From Deltaproteobacteria bacterium (GTDB lineage Bacteria; Desulfobacterota; Desulfobulbia; Desulfobulbales; SURF-16), in NCBI GenBank assembly GCA_029939635.1, contig JAOZSN010000001.1, positions 1 to 64,000 on the forward strand: DNA of 64,000 nucleotides, in the 5' to 3' direction. The notes below the pieces were generated by a model. It was not told the origin of the DNA and did not search any database. It saw only the letters and a program-made list of their open reading frames with translations. Positions 53,790-62,564 of the stretch are shown here, in pieces; positions within the stretch are counted from its first letter, which is position 1, and the number at the start of each line of letters is the position of its first letter. Both the position numbers and the translations under genes were made by a program.

Positions 53790-55748
53790 ATGGACACTTT
53801 GTTTGTGTCAATAGCTGTAATTTTTGCCGGAGGAGTCGTAGGACTGCTGCTCTATCGGCAATTTACCCTGATGAAACTGGTGGCCATTGCCACCAGTTCA
53901 GTGGGTTGCGGCATTGGTTTCATCTTTACTTTGTCGAAGCTCTTTGGTCAGGCATCAGGCTTAGATGTGAGCTATAACTGGCTTCATCTCTTCACCCTGG
54001 CCTTTAAGATTGATAGCGTTTCACTTTTTTTTCTCATCCCCATTTTCCTCATTCCGCCCCTGGCTCTGCTCTACAGCTTTCATTATCTGGAGAACAAGGA
54101 AAAACAGGCCAGGGCCGGAGTTAATTATTTCTTCTTCAGCATGCTCATTTGCGCTATGGCCCTGGTGGTCATATCTGCCAATATGATTACCTTTTTGCTG
54201 GCCTGGGAATTGATGAGTCTCTCATCCTTTTTTCTGGTCATGTATGATTATGAGGTCAAGAGTAACCGCAAGGCAGGTTATGTCTATTTCATCTTTGCCC
54301 AGGGCGGTGCCATGATGCTCTTTGCCGCCTTTGCCTTGATCTATAGCTATAATGGCAGCTTTGCCTTCGAGAGCATTGCCGCTATCCCAGATTCAGCCAA
54401 ACTGCTGGTCTTTGTCCTGGCCTTTTTAGGCTTTGGCTCCAAGGCGGGTATCTTTCCGCTGCATATCTGGCTGCCCAAGGCCCATCCCGCCGCCCCAAGT
54501 CATGTCTCGGCCATTATGTCCGGGGTGATGATTAAGATGGGCATCTACGGTATCTTTCGTATCTATCTCCTCCTTGATTCCCCCAGCCCCATGATCGGCC
54601 AGATTGTCCTTATTACTGGCATGATTACTGGCATTCTAGGGGTGGTTTATGCCCTGGCTAAACAGGATATAAAGGAATTGCTGGCCTATAGTTCGGTGGA
54701 AAATATTGGTATCATCCTCATCGGTCTTGGCATCGGCATGGTTGGTGTCTCCCAGCAGATTCAGGCCATGGCCTTTTTCGGCTTTGCCGGGGCCTTCATG
54801 CATGTCTTTAACCATTCCATCTTTAAATCCTTGCTCTTTATGGGGGCAGGCTCTGTCCTCCATCAGACCAAGACCAAGAATATTGAAGAGCTTGGTGGCC
54901 TGATGAAACGGATGCCTGTTACTGGCCGTACCTTTCTGGCCGGATCAGTGGCCATCTCCGGCCTGCCACCCTTTAGTGGTTTTATTGGTGAGTTTCTTAT
55001 TTATTATGGGGCCTTCAACGGTCTTACCGCCACCAAGTTACCCTATATTTTGGCCATCCTGGCCATTATTTCCTTAGCCGTTATCGGTGGCCTGGCCACA
55101 GCCTGTTTTACTAAAGTGGTTGGACTGGCCTTTCTAGGTGAGCCTCGTACGGAAAAGGCGGCCAACGCCAAGGAATCAGGCTTCACCATGGGTGCGGTAA
55201 TGAGCATCATGGCCGTTGCCTGTTTGGTCATTGGCGTTCTGCCCCAGCCCTTTATCAGCCTGGCCTTTCAGGGCGTTGCTGATATTCCAGTTCTGGCTGG
55301 ATTTAATACCGATGCCTTCATGGTCATTATCCGCCAGATCTCCTGCACCGCAGGTCTATTCATCGCCATCTTCATTGTGGTGAGTATCTTCAGAAAGATG
55401 CTCTACAGTGGCAAAGAGATTGGCAGCGGCGGCACTTGGGGCTGTGGTTTTACCCAACCCACCGTGCGCATGCAATATACTGGCACTTCCTATGCCGCAG
55501 AGATGGTGGATTTTTTCCGGCCCTTTGTCCCTTTCAAGGATATCTACAGCGGGATCAAAAAGATCTTTCCTGGCACAACCACCTGGGATACCAAGACCTT
55601 TGATATTGCCGACAAAAATTACCAAGAGCGCCTTATTGGGCCCATGATGACCTTGATGGCCAAATTACGCTGGATCCAACACGGTAATATCCAGCTCTAT
55701 ATCGGCTATATCATTGTGGCAATTATCGTCCTGCTTCTCTTTTTATAA
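53790..55748 (+). CDS. HyfB/NuoL-like antiporter subunit of Ehr complex
   Basis: 652 residues from ATG 53790, which has GGGAGGAG upstream. About 16 membrane helices. It keeps the antiporter-type charged residues: Glu in LLAWELMSLSSFF and Lys in GFGSKAGIFPLHIWLPKAHPA, the hallmarks of NuoL/HyfB proton-pumping subunits. The C-terminal loop GTWGCGFTQPTVRMQYTGTS is typical of the HyfB/HycC class. First gene of a six-gene set ordered like hydrogenase-4 (B-C-E-F-G-I). Confidence 0.9.
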   Translation: MDTLFVSIAVIFAGGVVGLLLYRQFTLMKLVAIATSSVGCGIGFIFTLSKLFGQASGLDVSYNWLHLFTLAFKIDSVSLFFLIPIFLIPPLALLYSFHYLENKEKQARAGVNYFFFSMLICAMALVVISANMITFLLAWELMSLSSFFLVMYDYEVKSNRKAGYVYFIFAQGGAMMLFAAFALIYSYNGSFAFESIAAIPDSAKLLVFVLAFLGFGSKAGIFPLHIWLPKAHPAAPSHVSAIMSGVMIKMGIYGIFRIYLLLDSPSPMIGQIVLITGMITGILGVVYALAKQDIKELLAYSSVENIGIILIGLGIGMVGVSQQIQAMAFFGFAGAFMHVFNHSIFKSLLFMGAGSVLHQTKTKNIEELGGLMKRMPVTGRTFLAGSVAISGLPPFSGFIGEFLIYYGAFNGLTATKLPYILAILAIISLAVIGGLATACFTKVVGLAFLGEPRTEKAANAKESGFTMGAVMSIMAVACLVIGVLPQPFISLAFQGVADIPVLAGFNTDAFMVIIRQISCTAGLFIAIFIVVSIFRKMLYSGKEIGSGGTWGCGFTQPTVRMQYTGTSYAAEMVDFFRPFVPFKDIYSGIKKIFPGTTTWDTKTFDIADKNYQERLIGPMMTLMAKLRWIQHGNIQLYIGYIIVAIIVLLLFL

Positions 55749-55779
55749 GTTACAACCAGAATATAACTAGGAATTAACA

Positions 55780-56697
55780 ATGGAATCAATACTATCATTT
55801 TGTTTCGCGGTTTTGATAGCGCCCCTCCTGCCTGCAGTTATCCAGAAGGTAAAGGCCTATTTTGCCGGCAAGCAGGGACCACCCCTGCTCATCAATTATT
55901 ACACCATGATCAAGCTCTTTAAAAAGGGTTCGGTCTATTCAACCAGCACCAGCTTTGTCTTTAAATTAGGGCCAGTGGTGGGCTTTACCACCAGCATAAT
56001 GATGCTGCTCTTCTTCCCCATGGCTGAGATCGCCCCCCTCTTCTCCTTCCATGGCGATGTGCTGATGCTCTTCTATCTCATGGGACTCGGTCGTTTCTTT
56101 ACCATCATTGCCGCCCTTGATACTGCCTCGCCCTTTGAGGGCATGGGAGCAGCCCGAGAGGCGTTCTTCTCCACCCTGGCGGAGATGACAGTCTTTGGCA
56201 TCTTGATCATCTTCTTTAAGCTCACTGGATCTTTAAGCTTTCAGGAGTTCTTTTCCGGTGACCATGTTATCAGCCTCATGGGCGAGTATGGCGCATTACT
56301 TCTCTTGGTAGTGGCTGGTCTCTATGTGGTTATGCTCACCGAGAACTCCCGGGTTCCGGTGGATGACCCGGCCACTCACCTGGAGCTTACCATGATCCAT
56401 GAGGTTATGATCCTCGATCATAGTGGCCCTGATCTGGCCCTTATTGAGCTTGGCGCTTATTTCAAGCTCCTTTTTTATTCAGGTTTTCTGGCTCGCCTCA
56501 TTGACCCGTTCCATTCCGCCAATGTCTGGATCAACAGCCTGCTCTTCTACAGTGTAGTAGCCTTTATTTACATCACCATCGGTGTGGTTGAGTCCATCAC
56601 GGCCCGTTACAAGATGGATCTAGTCCCTAAATTCATCCTGACCCCATTTATATTTGTCTTCTTTGTAACCATCTTAACCATGGGGGTTATGCAATGA
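55780..56697 (+). CDS. HyfC/NuoH-like membrane subunit of Ehr complex
   Basis: 305 residues, eight predicted helices. It has the NuoH-family segments GKQGPPLLINYYTMIKLFKKG and FEGMGAAREAFFSTLAE and the conserved acidic ENSRVPVDDPATHLELTMIHE loop. This subunit joins the peripheral catalytic-type arm to the membrane antiporters. The stop overlaps the next gene by 4 bases. Confidence 0.92.
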   Translation: MESILSFCFAVLIAPLLPAVIQKVKAYFAGKQGPPLLINYYTMIKLFKKGSVYSTSTSFVFKLGPVVGFTTSIMMLLFFPMAEIAPLFSFHGDVLMLFYLMGLGRFFTIIAALDTASPFEGMGAAREAFFSTLAEMTVFGILIIFFKLTGSLSFQEFFSGDHVISLMGEYGALLLLVVAGLYVVMLTENSRVPVDDPATHLELTMIHEVMILDHSGPDLALIELGAYFKLLFYSGFLARLIDPFHSANVWINSLLFYSVVAFIYITIGVVESITARYKMDLVPKFILTPFIFVFFVTILTMGVMQ

Positions 56698-57380
56698 TTC
56701 AACTTACAGACGCTCTCTTCTCCATTAACCATTTAGCAGATGCCCTGCTCTCTTTAACCATCCTTTCAGTATTGCTATCTCTGGGCTCCAATAGGCTGCT
56801 GACCCTGGTAAAGATCATGGCCTTTCAGGGTATTGTGGTTTCCCTTATCCCTTTTTTCCTGGAACATCATGGCGAGATGCATACCGGCTCCATTGTCCTG
56901 CTGCAGATAATGCTGCTCATCAAGGGCCTACTCATCCCCGGCTTTATGTACACTGCGGTGCAAAAAATCAAGATCCAGCGAGAGGTTGAACCGGTAATTG
57001 GTTATAACGCCTCGCTCTTTGCCGGACTATTTTTTATCCTGGCAGCAGCCTTTATCACCGACCGCCTCCATATCTCCCTACCAGTGGAAAATGACCTATT
57101 ACTGATTACCGCCATTACCACTCTGGCCGCTGGCCTCTTCCTGCTCATGAGTCGGAAAAAGGCCATCACCCAGGTCATCGGTTATCTGATGATGGAGAAT
57201 GGTATCTATCTCATCGGCACAGCCCTGGCCAAAGAGACCCACACCATGTATGTCGTTGAATTTGGGGTATTACTCGATCTGCTGGTCGGCATCATGATCA
57301 TGGGTATCATCGTCCACAACATCAACTCATCATATGATGATGTGGATACAGCCCTGCTTGGACAATTAAAGGATAATTAG
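56694..57380 (+). CDS. HyfE/NuoK-like membrane subunit of Ehr complex
   Basis: 228 residues, about six to seven helices. The ending GYLMMENGIYLIGTALAKETHTMYVVEFGVLLDLLVGIMIMGII (given as a pattern) contains the NuoK-type Glu in an ENGIYL motif and matches HyfE. Translationally coupled to the HyfC-like gene. Confidence 0.87.
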   Translation: MIQLTDALFSINHLADALLSLTILSVLLSLGSNRLLTLVKIMAFQGIVVSLIPFFLEHHGEMHTGSIVLLQIMLLIKGLLIPGFMYTAVQKIKIQREVEPVIGYNASLFAGLFFILAAAFITDRLHISLPVENDLLLITAITTLAAGLFLLMSRKKAITQVIGYLMMENGIYLIGTALAKETHTMYVVEFGVLLDLLVGIMIMGIIVHNINSSYDDVDTALLGQLKDN

Positions 57381-57401
57381 TGAAAGCGCATAGACCTAAA
57401 A

Positions 57402-57416
57402 GTTGAATACTTCAAC
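57402..57416. promoter_or_regulatory. Perfect 15-base dyad GTTGAATACTTCAAC
   Basis: GTTGAA-TAC-TTCAAC in the 79-base gap between the HyfE-like and HyfF-like genes. It has the same 6-3-6 layout as the GTTGCA-N3-TGCAAC sites upstream of this island but a different inner base pair. It could be a binding site or a minor hairpin. Confidence 0.3.
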
Positions 57417-57459
57417 CTTTAAGCCTACACAGCTTACACAAACGAAAAAGGTTTAAAAC

Positions 57460-58884
57460 ATGTTAGAACTTCTAATACTCATCCCCCTCCATGTCGGGAT
57501 TATAGCCATGTTCCTGCCAGCTCGGCTGGGACGGGGGCTTTTGGTGGTGACGGCCCTCTTGCATCTGCAGCTGTCGGTCTTTGCCTGGATGGGCAAACTC
57601 ACCCCACAACTTCCTGATTATTTTGCCGTGACCAATGAAGGCATCCTTGTCCTGCTGGTCACCTCCTTTGTTTTTCTCTTTATCTCACTCTATGCCGTCT
57701 CTTATATGAATGAGACCGAGATATCCAGTGAGCCCATTTATAATGGCTGCACCCTGCTCTTTTTAGCCACCATGTCTATGGTGGCCATGGCCGATCATCT
57801 CATTGTCCTGTGGATTGCCATTGAGGCCACCACCCTTATGAGTGCGCCGCTGATCTTTTTGCATCGTTCCAAGACCGCCTTGGAGGCCACCTGGAAATAT
57901 GTAATGATCTGCTCGGTGGGCATTGCCCTGGCCCTGCTCGGTTGCTTCTTTGTGGTCCTGTCCATGGATCTTGGTGGCGTCCACACCCCCATTACCTTCA
58001 GCTCCTTAAAAGAGATTGCCCCTCAGCTTGATCCTGTCTGGTTAAAAGCTGGCTTTATCTTCCTGGTAATCGGCTATGGCACCAAGATGGGCCTGGCTCC
58101 CATGCATACCTGGCTGCCCGATGCCCATAGTGAGGCACCCAGCCCAGCCTCGGCCCTATTATCAGGAGCACTGCTTAACTGTGCCTTTCTTGGGGTCTAT
58201 CGTGGCCATCAACTGATGTACCAGGCAGGTCTTGGTGATTTTTCCAGCGCTGTACTGGTTGGCTTTGGTCTGTTGTCCATGCTCATTGCCGCCATCTTCA
58301 TCTTTAATCAGACCGGTTATAAACGGATGCTGGCCTATTCCAGTATTGAGAATATGGGTATCATCGCCTTTGGCGTTGGTATTGGTGGCCTTGCCACCTA
58401 CGGGGCCATGCTCCACCTCATCCATCATTCCCTGATTAAATCATCACTGTTTCTCTCCTCCGGCAATGTTTTGCTGGGCTATGGCAGTAAGTTGATTGAT
58501 AAAACCGGCAATATGGCCAAGCTTTTTCCCAAGACATTTACCGCCTTTTTTGCCGGATTTGCCGGTATCTCCGGCTTTCCGCCCTTTGGTATCTTTGTCT
58601 CGGAATTGCTCATCATTATCGGTGCCTTTCAACAGGGTAAAACCTGGAGCATCAGCATCTTTATCCTGGCTCTCACCCTCATCTTTGCCGGGGCATCCCG
58701 CCTGGTGACCAAGATGTGTTTTGCCGCCTGTGATGACCCTGAGGTCCTGGTCAAAGAAAATTGGGCCCGCACCCTGCCTTCTTTTGCCCTGCTGCTGGCC
58801 TCAATTACCCTCTGTATATGGTTGCCAGACCCTCTGTATCAAACCATTCTTTCAGCCATTGCGACAATTGGAGGTAACATCTAA
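57460..58884 (+). CDS. HyfF/NuoN-like antiporter subunit of Ehr complex
   Basis: 474 residues, about 14 helices. It has the antiporter charges: Glu in LWIAIEATTLMSAPL and Lys in GYGTKMGLAPMHTWLPDAHSEAPSP. A second antiporter-type subunit implies more than one ion-translocating unit in the complex. The stop overlaps the next start codon by one base. Confidence 0.91.
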   Translation: MLELLILIPLHVGIIAMFLPARLGRGLLVVTALLHLQLSVFAWMGKLTPQLPDYFAVTNEGILVLLVTSFVFLFISLYAVSYMNETEISSEPIYNGCTLLFLATMSMVAMADHLIVLWIAIEATTLMSAPLIFLHRSKTALEATWKYVMICSVGIALALLGCFFVVLSMDLGGVHTPITFSSLKEIAPQLDPVWLKAGFIFLVIGYGTKMGLAPMHTWLPDAHSEAPSPASALLSGALLNCAFLGVYRGHQLMYQAGLGDFSSAVLVGFGLLSMLIAAIFIFNQTGYKRMLAYSSIENMGIIAFGVGIGGLATYGAMLHLIHHSLIKSSLFLSSGNVLLGYGSKLIDKTGNMAKLFPKTFTAFFAGFAGISGFPPFGIFVSELLIIIGAFQQGKTWSISIFILALTLIFAGASRLVTKMCFAACDDPEVLVKENWARTLPSFALLLASITLCIWLPDPLYQTILSAIATIGGNI

Positions 58885-60395
58885 TGGAGTCATTTTTACA
58901 GATCCAAAATAACGAACGCCTTGCCCGGGCCGACATTCCCCATCTGCCATTTTTCCAGTTCCGCAATGAAATGCTGGCCTTTGCCAAAGATGGTGCCCAG
59001 GTCGTCCAATTCTTCGCCTACGAAGAGGAGGGCAGCATGAAAATGCTGGCCGTCATGCGCACTGACAAGCTCTATGTGGCAGGCTGTGATGCCCCGGAAG
59101 ATGACAAATTCCCAGCCCTCACCGCTGAATCAGAAAAATTCCACATGTTTGAGCGGGAGATTGGCGAGCAGTATGGTCTCAAGGCCGAAGGTCACCCGTG
59201 GCTGAAGATGGTACGCTATCACAAAAACTATACTGGCAAGAAAGATGTCTTTGACAATGATTATAGTCAAGATATCCCCGGTAACTATCCCTATTTCACG
59301 GTGGATGGTGAGACCGTCCATGAGGTTGCTGTAGGGCCGGTTCATGCCGGAATAATCGAGCCTGGTCATTTTCGTTTTCAGTGTTGCGGTGAGCGGGTCT
59401 TTCACTTAGAAATCCAGCTTGGCTACCAGCATCGGGGAGTTGAAAAACTCTTTGAATCCGTACCATTTAAACGGCTGCCCATCATTGCCGAGACCATTGC
59501 CGGGGATACTACCATCGGCCATAATCTCTGCCAGGCCCAGGCCATTGAGTCTCTGGCCGATCTCAAGGTGGATGAAGGGGCAAGCATTGTCCGCACCATT
59601 GCCTTAGAGATGGAACGGATTGCCAACCATATCGGTGATCTTGGAGCCTTGAGTCTGGATGTGGCCTTTAACCCACCAGCGGCCTATTTTGGCCGGATCA
59701 GGGGTGAGTATCTCAACTTAAGCCAGATCTTAGGCGGAAATCGTTTTGGTCGTGGCCTGGTTCGCCCAGGAGGAGTTACCCATATCATGGGAGATGAGCA
59801 ACGGCAATTATTAAGCGAAAAGCTGGCCGAACTCACCCCTGAGGTAGAGCATGTTAATGATCTCATTTTCTCTGCCCCCAGTGTCATGGCTCGTTTTGAT
59901 GATACCGGCACGGTACCCTATGAAAACGCTGAAAAGATCGGCCTCGTCGGTTATGCCGGGCGAGCCTGTGGTTTATCGTATGATGCCAGGGTCAGCTTCC
60001 CCACGGAGTGTTACGCCGACCTGCCCGCCAACAGCAATGCCCGAACCGATGGTGATGTCTGTTCCCGGGCCACCGTGCGCCGTGAGGAGATCATGCACTC
60101 CACTGCCATCATCAACACCCTGCTGGAGAAAAAAGTGGATGCGGCCAGCTATATCCCGCCCGAGGTCAATTTAGCCCCGGACTCCTTTGTGGTGTCGGTT
60201 AATGAGGCCTGGCGTGGCGAGGTATCCCACTGCATTCTGACGGATGGCAATGGTGATATCCTGCGCTATAAGGTCAAGGACCCCTCCTTCCATAACTGGA
60301 CTGGTCTGGCCCTGTCCCTGCGCGACACCGGGATTTCAGATTTCCCCCTCTGCAATAAGAGCTTTAATCTCTCTTACTGCGGATTCGACATATAA
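58884..60395 (+). CDS. NuoC-NuoD-like large subunit lacking Ni ligands
   Basis: 503 residues, a fusion of a NuoC-like domain (about 1-130) and a hydrogenase/NuoD-like large subunit (about 150-503), as in HyfG/HycE. The N-terminal Ni site, expected as RxCGxC, reads ETIAGDT at 203-209 (both Cys lost). The C-terminal DPCxxC is replaced by SFNLSYCGFDI. So no NiFe centre can form and it is not a hydrogenase. This is the definition of an energy-converting hydrogenase-related (Ehr) complex. The true reaction is unknown; the carbonic-anhydrase-type genes on both sides of the cluster suggest a link to CO2 chemistry. Confidence 0.9.
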   Translation: MESFLQIQNNERLARADIPHLPFFQFRNEMLAFAKDGAQVVQFFAYEEEGSMKMLAVMRTDKLYVAGCDAPEDDKFPALTAESEKFHMFEREIGEQYGLKAEGHPWLKMVRYHKNYTGKKDVFDNDYSQDIPGNYPYFTVDGETVHEVAVGPVHAGIIEPGHFRFQCCGERVFHLEIQLGYQHRGVEKLFESVPFKRLPIIAETIAGDTTIGHNLCQAQAIESLADLKVDEGASIVRTIALEMERIANHIGDLGALSLDVAFNPPAAYFGRIRGEYLNLSQILGGNRFGRGLVRPGGVTHIMGDEQRQLLSEKLAELTPEVEHVNDLIFSAPSVMARFDDTGTVPYENAEKIGLVGYAGRACGLSYDARVSFPTECYADLPANSNARTDGDVCSRATVRREEIMHSTAIINTLLEKKVDAASYIPPEVNLAPDSFVVSVNEAWRGEVSHCILTDGNGDILRYKVKDPSFHNWTGLALSLRDTGISDFPLCNKSFNLSYCGFDI

Positions 60396-60397
60396 CC

Positions 60398-60501
60398 AAA
60401 GGCCTACCTGCACCCCATCTTTGCCCATTTAGTCCTGCTTGCGTAGCATGAGTACGCTTCGCAGGCCTAAATGAAAAAATATGGCGCACTGGTAAGCCTT
60501 T
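60398..60501. repeat. Structured repeat element, copy A
   Basis: Inner hairpin 60426-60473: CATTTAG/CTAAATG, CCTGC/GCAGG and GCGTA/TACGC with loop GCATGAG and an unpaired TTC. Outer arms 60398-60408 and 60491-60501 pair at 10 of 11 positions. Same architecture and core as copy B (61315-61442), but the outer stems differ in sequence and remain paired in each. Confidence 0.65.
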
Positions 60502-60566
60502 GCCGAGACTGAATTCACTTTGCCTTTAATGACTCTGCTGAACTTACATATATAATAGGTGCAAAA

Positions 60567-61310
60567 ATGTTAAAAGTTATCAAAAACAGGATAGAACAGG
60601 GGCATCGAACCTCTAAATATCCCAAGGAACCCATTGATCTCTACAAGAGATTTCGTGGTATGCCCAAGGTGGAGCAAAATTGTCCGCCAGAATTGGTGCA
60701 ACGCTGTGCTGATGCCTGTCCCCAGGAATGTATTGATGTTGACAGCAGGCAGATTGATCTAGGCCGCTGCGTCTTCTGCGGCCTCTGCGAAACATTATCC
60801 GAGGGCCAGTTTGTCAAATTCAGCACCAATTTTGAGATGGGTACGGCCAATAGGGATGATCTCTTCACCCATGGTGATCTCCCGGCCCTGGCCGAGCATT
60901 CCAAAAAGCATTTCAAGAAACTCTTTGGCCGCTCTCTGCAATTACGACAGATCTCTGCAGCAGGCTGTAACGCCTGTGAGGCAGACACCAATGTCTTGAA
61001 TACCCCATTTTTTGACTTGCAACGCTTTGGTATCCAGTTTGTAGCCTCACCCAGGCACGCCGATGGCATCCATGTTACCGGGCCAATCTCAGAGAATATG
61101 CGCCAGGCAACTATTACCACCTGGGAGTCTGTCCCTGCCCCCAAGGTAGTTATTGCCAGTGGGGCCTGCGCCATCTCAGGAGGGCCATTCCATGGCAGCC
61201 CTGAGATTGTCGGTGATCTTAACAAGTTAATTCCGGTGGATCTCTATATCCCCGGTTGCCCACCCCATCCACTAACCACCCTACACGCCCTGCTTAACTA
61301 TTTTAAATAA
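60567..61310 (+). CDS. HyfI/NuoB-like small subunit with N-terminal Fe-S domain
   Basis: 247 residues. About 35-95 has CPP...CADACPQEC...GRCVFCGLC, a ferredoxin-type [4Fe-4S] motif with seven cysteines (one short of two full clusters). About 125-247 is the NuoB/hydrogenase small-subunit fold with the N2-cluster ligands GCNACE, GACAISGGPF and PGCPPHP. It would carry electrons to or from the large subunit. A ferredoxin domain fused to this subunit takes the place of a separate HyfH. It stands 171 bases from the large-subunit gene and is flanked by the two structured repeats. Confidence 0.9.
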   Translation: MLKVIKNRIEQGHRTSKYPKEPIDLYKRFRGMPKVEQNCPPELVQRCADACPQECIDVDSRQIDLGRCVFCGLCETLSEGQFVKFSTNFEMGTANRDDLFTHGDLPALAEHSKKHFKKLFGRSLQLRQISAAGCNACEADTNVLNTPFFDLQRFGIQFVASPRHADGIHVTGPISENMRQATITTWESVPAPKVVIASGACAISGGPFHGSPEIVGDLNKLIPVDLYIPGCPPHPLTTLHALLNYFK

Positions 61311-61314
61311 GCGT

Positions 61315-61442
61315 AAACAGTCCGCTGGAACTCATCTTTTGCTATTCAGGTCTGCTCGCGTAACACTTTTTACGCTTCGCAGCCCTGAATAACAAGGTAT
61401 GCGAACCTGAGAGACTCCGAACTAAGTCCCTGCGGACTGTTT
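61315..61442. repeat. Structured repeat element, copy B
   Basis: Inner hairpin 61343-61391: TATTCAGG/CCTGAATA, CTGC/GCAG and GCGTAA/TTACGC with loop CACTTT and unpaired TTC. Outer arms 61315-61325 and 61432-61442 are perfect 11-bp complements. The core resembles copy A in direct orientation. The rest of the gap to the carbonic anhydrase (61443-61680) shows no gene. Confidence 0.65.
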
Positions 61443-61680
61443 AGGTATCCTCCCTTTTGAAGTCGGTCGGGTCATTTTCCGTGATGCCTGTCATGCCTGA
61501 CCCTGGTCGGCTTCATTTTTTCTTTACCCCACCTCATTCTCAGTTTCCCAATTTCCCTAAGTTGTAATTTCCGCAAAACGTCATTAATCACCCTAATACA
61601 AGAAGATGAGCACGACTCATCCCCTCGGGTAAAATTAAAACTCCTTGACTTTCTCAACCAGAGAGCTATGAATGGTTGCT

Positions 61681-61695
61681 GTTGCAAATTGTAAC
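61681..61695. promoter_or_regulatory. GTTGCA-N3-TGTAAC site before carbonic anhydrase
   Basis: GTTGCAAATTGTAAC, one mismatch from the dyad found three times before the sigma-54 promoter at 51697. It lies 57 bases upstream of the carbonic anhydrase start. No GG-N10-GC promoter is seen here, so the regulator may act differently or the match may be chance. Confidence 0.4.
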
Positions 61696-61751
61696 AGAAG
61701 TACAATTTTTGATACTTATGTTATTACCTATATATTGTTAAGGAGAAAATT

Positions 61752-62342
61752 ATGACTGACTCAATCATGCCCAGCCCAGACCTGGCCTTACAGCAACTTT
61801 TAGATGGCAATAAACGCTTTGTCAGCACCTCCCTCACCCACCCCAATCAGGATGGTGATCGTCGGATTGCCCTGGGTAATGGTCAGGCCCCCTTTGCTGC
61901 TGTTCTGGCCTGTGCAGATTCTCGTGTCCCACCGGAGGTGCTTTTCGATCAAGGCCTAGGTGATCTATTTGTAGTACGGGTAGCCGGAAATATCCTCAAC
62001 GACCAAATCTTAGGCAGCCTGGAATATACCGCCCTTCATTTAAATACCCCATTAATTGTGGTCTTAGGCCATACCAGCTGTGGTGCCATTGGCGCTGTAG
62101 CCCAAGGGGCTGAACTAGAAGGACATATTGCCTCTTTGGCACCTGCCATCCAACCTGCCGTTGATAAGGTTCGCGACATGGAAGGTGATCTAACCGATAA
62201 TGCCGCTAAAGAAGTGGCACGGATGACAGCTGAAGAATTAATAAACTCTGAGCCAATCATGGCTAAGCTGGTTAAAGAGGGTAAGCTAAAGATTGTACCA
62301 GCCTTCTATGAGTTGGAATCAGGTGAGATAACTATGCTGTAA
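61752..62342 (+). CDS. Beta-carbonic anhydrase
   Basis: 196 residues. Zinc ligands and catalytic dyad are visible: CADSRVPPE (Cys, Asp, Arg) and GHTSCGAIG (His, Cys). It interconverts CO2 and bicarbonate; cytoplasmic, with no signal peptide. AAGGAG precedes the ATG at ideal spacing. It is followed by a strong terminator and so is probably monocistronic. The location next to an LCIB-type gene and the Ehr complex suggests a shared inorganic-carbon role. Confidence 0.94.
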   Translation: MTDSIMPSPDLALQQLLDGNKRFVSTSLTHPNQDGDRRIALGNGQAPFAAVLACADSRVPPEVLFDQGLGDLFVVRVAGNILNDQILGSLEYTALHLNTPLIVVLGHTSCGAIGAVAQGAELEGHIASLAPAIQPAVDKVRDMEGDLTDNAAKEVARMTAEELINSEPIMAKLVKEGKLKIVPAFYELESGEITML

Positions 62343-62362
62343 ACAGTTAGTTCCAGCAAAAT

Positions 62363-62408
62363 ATGCAGGAAATTAAGGCAGCTGCAGCTTAATTTCCTGC
62401 ATTTTTTT
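62363..62408 (+). terminator. Intrinsic terminator after carbonic anhydrase
   Basis: Perfect 15-bp stem (62363-62377 with 62388-62402), loop of 10 bases, followed at once by T7. A textbook Rho-independent terminator starting 20 bases after the stop codon. Confidence 0.9.
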
Positions 62409-62564
62409 AGCATCTGCCTTAAAGACTGTCTCACTCCTAGTAAATACCAAACCCCTACTCTCAAACCGTTTCAGCGTACGCCACAGAGAGCCATAGAGTA
62501 TTCAACAATATTCTCCAACTCCCTGGCACTGGCCGGCACTTTCTCCGCTTCGCTGTTATTCGCC

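Noticed and set aside
58884..61310. Functional group 4 [NiFe] hydrogenase
   Set aside because: Both cysteine pairs that bind Ni are absent from the large subunit.
61709..61736. TTGATA/TATATT sigma-70-type boxes before the carbonic anhydrase
   Set aside because: The transcript would start inside the ribosome site, 9 bases before the ATG, so this is unlikely as the main promoter.
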